Assembly (NCBI RefSeq): GCF_024281235.1
Contig: NZ_JAHWXY010000002.1
Span: forward strand, 248,001-312,000
Direction: 5' to 3'
DNA: 64,000 bases
From: Shinella daejeonensis
GTDB taxonomy: Bacteria > Pseudomonadota > Alphaproteobacteria > Rhizobiales > Rhizobiaceae
Under the pieces are notes generated by a model, which saw only the letters and a list, made by a program, of their open reading frames with translations, was not told where the DNA came from and did no database searches. Position numbers and translations under genes: made by a program. This document shows, one piece after another, positions 58,772 to 64,000 of this stretch (within the stretch, counting starts at the first letter, position 1; each line of letters opens with the position of its first letter).

Positions 58772-60214
58772 TCAGTACCGGAAGACGAACTCCGATCCGT
58801 CGGTGAAGCGGTTGAACCGATAGATCGCCGGATCGCAGGTGGTCTCCTCGCCGGCAATCATCTCCGCGATCATCTGGCCGGACGCCGGACCGGTGGTCAG
58901 GCCGTTTCCGGAAAAGCCGGTGATCAGGAAAAGACCGGGGAAATCGGGCACGTCGGTCACGAATTGGGTCGAATCCGGCGTCGCATCGATCATGCCGGCC
59001 CATTCCTCCTTCACCACGGCCTTTTCATATTGCGGAAACGCCCGGCGCAGATTGGCGAGCGCCGTATCGTTTTCCTTGCGGTCGACCGTGCCGGAAAGCA
59101 TGCGGACCTCTTCGAACGGCGTGATTTCGTCATTTCCCCATCGCGACTTCATGCGCAGCGACCGGAAGAAGTCCTGGCTCAGGCGCACCTTGACCAGATC
59201 GCCCGAGTATTTCAGCGTCGGCCAGAAATCCAGGAGGTAACGGAAGCTGTCGCTGGTGATGGGGGAAGCGCTCATGCCGACGCCAACCGAGGTCTCTCCA
59301 TCGGTCTGCATCCGCCATGCGAAATCCGGTCCGTATCCGGCGCCGGGCAACGCGCCGTCGATGCGGCTCAGCCGCTGCATCGAAGAGGAAAGCGTCAACT
59401 GGGGCACCCGCACATCGATATTGCCCGCAAAAAGCGAACTCCAGGCGCCGCCCGCGATGACGACATATCTGGCCTTGATGTAACCCTTCTCGGTATGCAC
59501 GCCGGCAACCTTGCCGCCCTCGCGCTCAACCGAACGGGCCGCGCAGGGCGCAATGATCCTCACGCCTTCGCGCATGGCGCCCATGGCAATTTTAGACACA
59601 GAATAAACGGGCTCCGCCGTGCCGTCGCTGGCCTGGTAGAGGGCGGCCTTGAACTTCCCGCCCGCACCGGGAATGAGAGCGTCGAGATCGGCTCCGGTGA
59701 CGATCTTCGAGTCCATTCCGGGCTGGACCTCCAGCGCCGCCTTCAGCCACTCGTTATGCATGTCGACTTCGTCATCGGAACCGATCAGCGTGAAATTGCC
59801 CGACCGGCGAAAGCCGATGTCTTCGCCGAAGCGCGCCGCGAAGCCTTGCCAGATGGATTTCGACTGGTTGGTCAGTTCCAGCTTTCCAATGTCCCAGCCA
59901 TTGGAATAGATCCAGCCGAAGGCGCGGCCCGACTGCTCTCCGGCGACGACGCCCTTTTCCAGAACGACCGTGTTGAGCCCCTTTTCATTGAGGAACAACG
60001 CCGTGGAAAGGCCGGCGATGCCGGCGCCGATCACCACGACATCCGCCTCGGCAGGAAGTTCGGCAAGTGTCTGGACGGGCATGACGCGGGGCACGGACGA
60101 GTGGACTCGCCAGCCCTGCCCGGTCATGAAGCCGATGCCCGCGCCGGCGCCGATCACCGCGCCCGCGACGCCGGATCCGGCGCCGATGAGAAAGCTTCGT
60201 CTGGATATACTCAT
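58772..60214 (-). CDS. Tat-exported FAD-dependent oxidoreductase (DAO type)
   Basis: A 480-residue flavoprotein with a twin-arginine signal (SRRSFLIGAGSGVAG) and then the dinucleotide motif [16 protein letters not shown] near residue 55. The GFSGNGLTTGPASGQMIAEM motif near the C-terminus completes the FAD site. Tat export implies a periplasmic, cofactor-loaded enzyme that probably oxidises an amine or amino acid. GAGAGGTG lies 8 bases before ATG 60214. The longer frame to 60370 would cross the operator repeats. The TetR gene follows as the probable second gene of the operon. Confidence 0.9.
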   Translation of the reverse strand: MSISRRSFLIGAGSGVAGAVIGAGAGIGFMTGQGWRVHSSVPRVMPVQTLAELPAEADVVVIGAGIAGLSTALFLNEKGLNTVVLEKGVVAGEQSGRAFGWIYSNGWDIGKLELTNQSKSIWQGFAARFGEDIGFRRSGNFTLIGSDDEVDMHNEWLKAALEVQPGMDSKIVTGADLDALIPGAGGKFKAALYQASDGTAEPVYSVSKIAMGAMREGVRIIAPCAARSVEREGGKVAGVHTEKGYIKARYVVIAGGAWSSLFAGNIDVRVPQLTLSSSMQRLSRIDGALPGAGYGPDFAWRMQTDGETSVGVGMSASPITSDSFRYLLDFWPTLKYSGDLVKVRLSQDFFRSLRMKSRWGNDEITPFEEVRMLSGTVDRKENDTALANLRRAFPQYEKAVVKEEWAGMIDATPDSTQFVTDVPDFPGLFLITGFSGNGLTTGPASGQMIAEMIAGEETTCDPAIYRFNRFTDGSEFVFRY

Positions 60215-60272
60215 GATAGAAACACCTCTCGTTATCTGACCGATCTGCGCAGTAAATTCGGATGGCAATTTA

Positions 60273-60316
60273 TCAGACCGTACAGTCTGAAACTCATATA
60301 AGACTAATTGGTCTGA
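60273..60316. promoter_or_regulatory. Twin TCAGAC-N6-GTCTGA operators
   Basis: Two inverted repeats: 60273-60290 (perfect 6-bp arms, 6-base spacer) and 60299-60316 (one mismatch, same spacing), with centres 26 bp apart. They lie 59-102 bases before the FAD oxidoreductase start and 150-195 bases before the divergent LysR gene. This is a typical TetR two-dimer arrangement. Confidence 0.7.
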
Positions 60317-60468
60317 AATCAATCCAAACGATCTCCAAACCTTGGCCGCCCCCGCTGCTCCGGCCCGCACCCTTCCGGCCCTGCCACCGCTGCGAGGTCC
60401 GTCTGTTCGACTTTCCCCGACGATGATAGAGAAGCAGGACGCACAATCGCTTGGGATCGGGATACGCG

Positions 60469-61380
60469 TTGGACAGGCTGGAATCAGACAGGATGTTCGT
60501 GGCGGTGATGGAAACCGGCAGCTTCACCGCTGCGGCCGAGCGGCTCGGCACAAGTTCGGGCCAGGCATCGAAGCTGGTTTCCCGACTGAAAAACACATTG
60601 GGAGTCCGGCTGCTCAGCCGCACCACCCGCGCGGTTTCGCCCACCGAGGCGGGACAGGCCTATTTCGATCGCCTGCGTCCGTTGCTTGAGGAATTCGACA
60701 ATCTCGACGCCGCCGTCCGCGATGCATCGCATGCGCCGCGCGGACGGCTGCGCCTGACCGCGCCTTTGACGTTCGGCACCATGGAACTCGTGCCAGCATT
60801 GAACGCTTTTGCAGTGGACTTTCCGGAGATCGAACTGGATGTCAGCTTCTCGGACCGACTCGTCAATCTGGTCGACGAAGGATTCGACATGGCCGTCCGG
60901 GTCGGACGAGCGGACGATTCCAGCATGATCGCACGCAGGCTCTGTGACGTGCGTGTCGTGGTCATCGGATCGCCGGCCTATCTGGACCGCCACGGCGAGC
61001 CGGAAACGCCCGCCGACCTGTCGCGGTTCGACTGTATTCTCGATACCAACTTCAGGGAGCCGAACCGATGGCCGTTCCGACATCCCGGCGGCGGCGTGGC
61101 GCAGGCCCAGGTCGGCGGGCGGATCCGCTATTCCAATGCCGAGGCCTGCCTCACCGCCGCCGAGGCGGGGCTGGGGCTTGCCTGCGTACCGGCATTTATC
61201 GCGGGCGAGGCCCTGCGAGCGCGACGGATGCGGCAGGTGCTGCAACCCTTCGAAACGGATCCCTATACGGTACACGCCCTTTATCCACACAGCCGCCATC
61301 TCGCCGCGAAACTCCGCGTCCTCGTCGATTTTCTGGTCGAGCGCTATCGCGGCGTTCCACACTGGCAGCAAGGCTGGTAG
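60469..61380 (+). CDS. LysR family transcriptional regulator
   Basis: A 303-residue LysR protein with a winged helix at residues 1-60 (LDRLESDRMFVAVMETGSFTAAAERLGTSSGQASKLVSRLKNTLGVRLLSRTTR) and a periplasmic-binding-like effector domain. The normal LysR N-terminus begins at TTG 60469, preceded by GGGAT. Another TTG at 60451 is possible but lengthens the family start. The next two genes on the same strand (VOC dioxygenase-like and hydroquinone reductase) suggest response to quinones or catechols. Confidence 0.93.
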   Translation: MDRLESDRMFVAVMETGSFTAAAERLGTSSGQASKLVSRLKNTLGVRLLSRTTRAVSPTEAGQAYFDRLRPLLEEFDNLDAAVRDASHAPRGRLRLTAPLTFGTMELVPALNAFAVDFPEIELDVSFSDRLVNLVDEGFDMAVRVGRADDSSMIARRLCDVRVVVIGSPAYLDRHGEPETPADLSRFDCILDTNFREPNRWPFRHPGGGVAQAQVGGRIRYSNAEACLTAAEAGLGLACVPAFIAGEALRARRMRQVLQPFETDPYTVHALYPHSRHLAAKLRVLVDFLVERYRGVPHWQQGW

Positions 61381-61570
61381 ATTGCTTCCATATTGGAATC
61401 AATAATCTTCCGATGACCCGGATTATCATCCCGGATCGTCAATGCCATATTCTTCACGGAACAGAAAATCGGACGAACAAACATGCGTATTGCCGGCTTT
61501 ATGGGCAATCCGATCACCCTTGCCATGCGGGCCTTGCCCGACACGGCAGCCTCTTTCCGGGAGAACCAAC

Positions 61571-62434
61571 ATGACCAAAACGACTGATTTCTTCGATATG
61601 AGCGCCGCCCCGATGCGGATCGGCAGGGTGAGGCTGAAGGTTCGCGCCCTCAATGCCGTCTCGAGCTTCTACCAGAGCGTCCTCGGCCTGACCGAAATCA
61701 CCAGGAACGATCGCGAGGTGACGCTGGGCGTCGGCCTTACGCCCCTGCTCGTTCTCGAGGCGGATCCCGCGCTCGCCCCCGGCGACCGGCGGCAGGCCGG
61801 GCTCTTCCACACCGCGTTCCTGATGCCGACACGCGCCGATCTTGCGCGCTGGCTCGGTCACGTCGCCAAGGCGCATATACGGCTCCAGGGCGCCTCCGAC
61901 CACATCGTCAGCGAAGCGATCTATCTCGCCGACCCTGAAGGCAACGGGATCGAGGTCTATGTCGACCGCCCCGTTTCGCGGTGGCTGGATGCCGGCGGTC
62001 GCATCCAGATGACGACCGAACCGCTCGACGTGCAGAATCTGCTCGCCGCCGACGAAGGAACCGTCTGGACCGGCTTTCCGGAGAAGGGCTGCATCGGCCA
62101 CGTCCACCTGCAAGTCGGGGATACGGCGGCGGCGGACCGCTTCTATCGCGACGTGCTCGGCTTCGACGTCACCGTCGACTATCCCGGCGCCAGCTTCTAC
62201 GGCAGCGGCGGCTATCACCACCAGCTGGCCGGAAACATCTGGAACAGCCGTGGCGCGGCACGCCGGCCGGAAGGCATGGCCGGTCTCGACGACGTCGAAA
62301 TCATCCTGCGCGACGCCGCCGAACTTGCGGATATCCTGGCGCGTGCCGAAAGTGCCGGCCTCCAGCCGACCCTCCACGACGACGGCGCAACCCTGCGCGA
62401 CCCGTGGGGCATTACCATCACGCTGACAAACTGA
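61571..62434 (+). CDS. Two-module VOC protein (MhqO/CatE-like ring-cleavage dioxygenase family)
   Basis: A 287-residue protein with two VOC modules (RVRLKVRALNAVSSFYQSVLGL near residue 18; GHVHLQVGDTAAADRFYRDVLGF near residue 180). The family includes CatE/MhqO hydroquinone or catechol dioxygenases. The N-module ends with DPEGNGIEVYVDRP and keeps Glu, but the C-module ends DPWGITITL where an acidic ligand is usual, so metal binding or activity may differ. GGGAGA precedes the ATG. The hydroquinone reductase gene follows 10 bases later. Confidence 0.87.
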   Translation: MTKTTDFFDMSAAPMRIGRVRLKVRALNAVSSFYQSVLGLTEITRNDREVTLGVGLTPLLVLEADPALAPGDRRQAGLFHTAFLMPTRADLARWLGHVAKAHIRLQGASDHIVSEAIYLADPEGNGIEVYVDRPVSRWLDAGGRIQMTTEPLDVQNLLAADEGTVWTGFPEKGCIGHVHLQVGDTAAADRFYRDVLGFDVTVDYPGASFYGSGGYHHQLAGNIWNSRGAARRPEGMAGLDDVEIILRDAAELADILARAESAGLQPTLHDDGATLRDPWGITITLTN

Positions 62435-62444
62435 GGAGACGATC

Positions 62445-63410
62445 ATGCTCGTAAACGGAAAATGGATGGCCGACTGGCAACCGGTTCAGGCCAAGGACGA
62501 GAAGGGCGGCTTCGTGCGCCAGACATCGAGCTTTCGCAACTGGATCACGCCGGACGGCAGCGCCGGGCCGACCGGCGAAGACGGCTTCAAGGCAGAAGCG
62601 GGCCGCTACCACCTCTATGTCGCCTATATCTGCCCTTGGGCGTCCCGCACGCTGATCGCACGCAAACTGAAAAAGCTCGACAGCCTGATATCGGTTTCGG
62701 TGGTCGATCCGACACTCAGCGATCAGGGCTGGCGGTTCGGCGACTATCCCGGCTCGGATCGCGACGAGGTCAATGGCGCGACCTATCTGCATGAACTCTA
62801 CACGCGCGCCGATCCGGCGATCAGCGGCCGCGCCACGGTTCCGGTTCTCTGGGACAGGAAACGCGGCACGATCGTCAACAACGAATCGGCGGAAATCGTG
62901 CGGATGATGAATTCCGGTTTCGGCGAACTGGCCGATACGACGGTCGATCTCTACCCGGAGGACCTGCGCGAGGAAATCGAGGCGCTGAACGCCCGTATCT
63001 ACCCAAGCCTCAACAACGGCGTCTATCGCGCCGGGTTCGCGACTACGCAGGAAGCCTACGAAGAAGCCTTCGCCGGGGTCTTCGCCATGCTCGACGAACT
63101 GGAGGCGAGGCTTGCAGACGGCCGCAGGTTCCTCAGCGGGGACCGCTTCACCGAGGCGGATATCCGGCTGTTCGTGACGCTGATCCGTTTCGACCCGGCC
63201 TATTACGGCCTGTTCAAGTGCAATCTCAGACGCATTGCCGACTATCCGGGCCTGAACGCCTATGTCGCGCGGGTGCTGGCCATTCCCGGCGTGCGCGAGA
63301 CCGTCAACATCGACCACATCAAGCGGGGTTACTATTCCATCAAGGCGCTCAACCCGACCGGTATCGTGCCCCTCGGGCCGGAAATGCCGGAACTGTCCGA
63401 AGCGGCTTGA
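62445..63410 (+). CDS. Glutathionyl-hydroquinone reductase (Xi-class GST)
   Basis: A 321-residue glutathione S-transferase of the ECM4/YqjG type. Catalytic Cys63 lies in YICPWASR, and the long N-terminal segment (GGFVRQTSSFRNWIT) and C-terminal GYYSIKALNPTGIVPLGP are specific to this class. It reduces glutathionyl-hydroquinones in quinone detoxification. Length and motifs are complete. With the upstream VOC protein and LysR regulator it forms a plausible quinone-stress cassette. Confidence 0.94.
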   Translation: MLVNGKWMADWQPVQAKDEKGGFVRQTSSFRNWITPDGSAGPTGEDGFKAEAGRYHLYVAYICPWASRTLIARKLKKLDSLISVSVVDPTLSDQGWRFGDYPGSDRDEVNGATYLHELYTRADPAISGRATVPVLWDRKRGTIVNNESAEIVRMMNSGFGELADTTVDLYPEDLREEIEALNARIYPSLNNGVYRAGFATTQEAYEEAFAGVFAMLDELEARLADGRRFLSGDRFTEADIRLFVTLIRFDPAYYGLFKCNLRRIADYPGLNAYVARVLAIPGVRETVNIDHIKRGYYSIKALNPTGIVPLGPEMPELSEAA

Positions 63411-63431
63411 GCCGCAACCGGACCTGAACGG

Positions 63432-63920
63432 TCAGCCTGCCGGACGATCGAACGGTCGCCCGGCCCGGCGCGCCTCCAGCATGGCGCTCTTCTTGTATTC
63501 CGGCCGGCCGGTGATCTCTTCGCCCGCCCATTGCGGAAGCTGCACGTCCCGATCGATGCGGTCGAGTTCGACCTCTGCGAGCACGACGCCGGCAAGCTCG
63601 CCTTCATAGACGTCGATCTCCCAGTCCAGACCGCCGAAGGCCACATGATAACGCGTTTTTTCAAGGATGTTGGCGCCGCAATGCGACGCCAGCATTTCCT
63701 CTGCATCCTCGCACGGGATCTCGTATTCGAATTCGGTGCGCCGGCCGTGCTCCTGCCTGGACTTCACGGTCAGGGTGGCACGATCCCCGTAAATCCGGAC
63801 CCGAACCTTCCGGCCGTCGCTTGCCGCCAGTATCCCGTCACGCAAGGGCTCGCTGCGAAGGATACGTCGACGCCATGTATCGTCCTTGACCAGAAACTTG
63901 CGTTCGATTTCCAGCGGCAT
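63432..63920 (-). CDS. CYTH domain protein (triphosphate tunnel metalloenzyme)
   Basis: A 162-residue CYTH protein with the defining EIERKF motif (ExExK) at residues 4-9, then RVRIYGDRATLTVKSRQ and EYEIP strands that line the tunnel. Bacterial members hydrolyse inorganic triphosphate or act on other triphosphates. GGGA lies 6 bases before ATG 63920 and abuts the alternative ATG 63926, so 63920 is preferred. It converges with the glutathionyl-hydroquinone reductase gene across 21 bases. The remaining 80 bases to the window end hold no recognisable gene. Confidence 0.92.
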   Translation of the reverse strand: MPLEIERKFLVKDDTWRRRILRSEPLRDGILAASDGRKVRVRIYGDRATLTVKSRQEHGRRTEFEYEIPCEDAEEMLASHCGANILEKTRYHVAFGGLDWEIDVYEGELAGVVLAEVELDRIDRDVQLPQWAGEEITGRPEYKKSAMLEARRAGRPFDRPAG

Positions 63921-64000
63921 CGACATTCCCAAATCAAACAGTTTGTTCCATCCTACCGCGCAAGGGAGATCCATCCCACCCCGCATTTCGGCCCGCTGGC

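Overview
The window is high-GC, densely coded DNA with short intergenic gaps, many translationally coupled ATGA overlaps, and ABC uptake systems each paired with a catabolic cassette and a local LacI/GntR/IclR/TetR/MocR regulator. This is typical of a large accessory replicon or chromid of a Rhizobiaceae-type alphaproteobacterium (Rhizobium, Agrobacterium, Ensifer, Shinella). The genus is an inference. About 55 protein genes are supported. I see no tRNA, rRNA, CRISPR array, insertion sequence or phage gene, and no gene-free stretch over 300 bases.

Layout. (1) 1-2916, minus strand: a ribose-type sugar ABC system (ATPase cut by the window edge, DUF2291 lipoprotein, periplasmic binding protein) behind a dehydrogenase resembling D-apionate oxidoisomerase, with a luciferase-like flavin enzyme and an IclR regulator alongside. 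(2) 5244-18395: a LacI regulator divergent from a 12-kb same-strand operon with a MalEFGK-type importer, a GlpD-like FAD enzyme, a MATE exporter, a three-part fusion (small-molecule kinase, M23 metallopeptidase, class-III PLP phospho-lyase/aminotransferase) and a metallophosphoesterase. I read this as catabolism of a phosphorylated amino-alcohol or glycerophospho compound. (3) 18500-31860: a nearly complete hydroxyproline island with a Ser-Cys proline-racemase-family epimerase, two GntR regulators, a DapA-family deaminase, an Ldh-type imino-acid reductase, an aldehyde dehydrogenase, a polar amino-acid ABC importer, a D-amino-acid-dehydrogenase-like FAD enzyme and a fused aconitase X (cis-3-hydroxy-L-proline dehydratase type). 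(4) 31892-43703: a LacI regulator divergent from a coupled operon with a polyamine-type ABC importer, hydantoinase/oxoprolinase A and B, a VOC protein, a PuuB-like oxidase and a DUF1028 protein. (5) 43794-47606: a MocR regulator with a DMT exporter, and a membrane diguanylate cyclase. (6) 47596-53429: a GntR regulator divergent from pxpA, fused pxpBC, a biotin carboxylase-BCCP fusion and a DUF1989 protein. Together these look like a urea carboxylase split into parts and joined to a lactam hydrolase. (7) 53487-58024: an HTH regulator, a Tat-exported peptide-type binding protein without permeases, and a CocE-type hydrolase. (8) 58141-63920: a TetR/Tat-FAD oxidoreductase pair with twin operators, a LysR/VOC/glutathionyl-hydroquinone-reductase group, and a CYTH protein.

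Non-coding signals are informative. All five binding-protein genes are followed by a strong hairpin, one of them inside the first codons of the permease gene. Clear inverted-repeat operators lie beside both LacI genes, the second hydroxyproline GntR, the oxoprolinase GntR, the MocR, the HTH regulator and the TetR-linked oxidoreductase. A TTGTATA motif recurs at three promoters of the hydroxyproline island.
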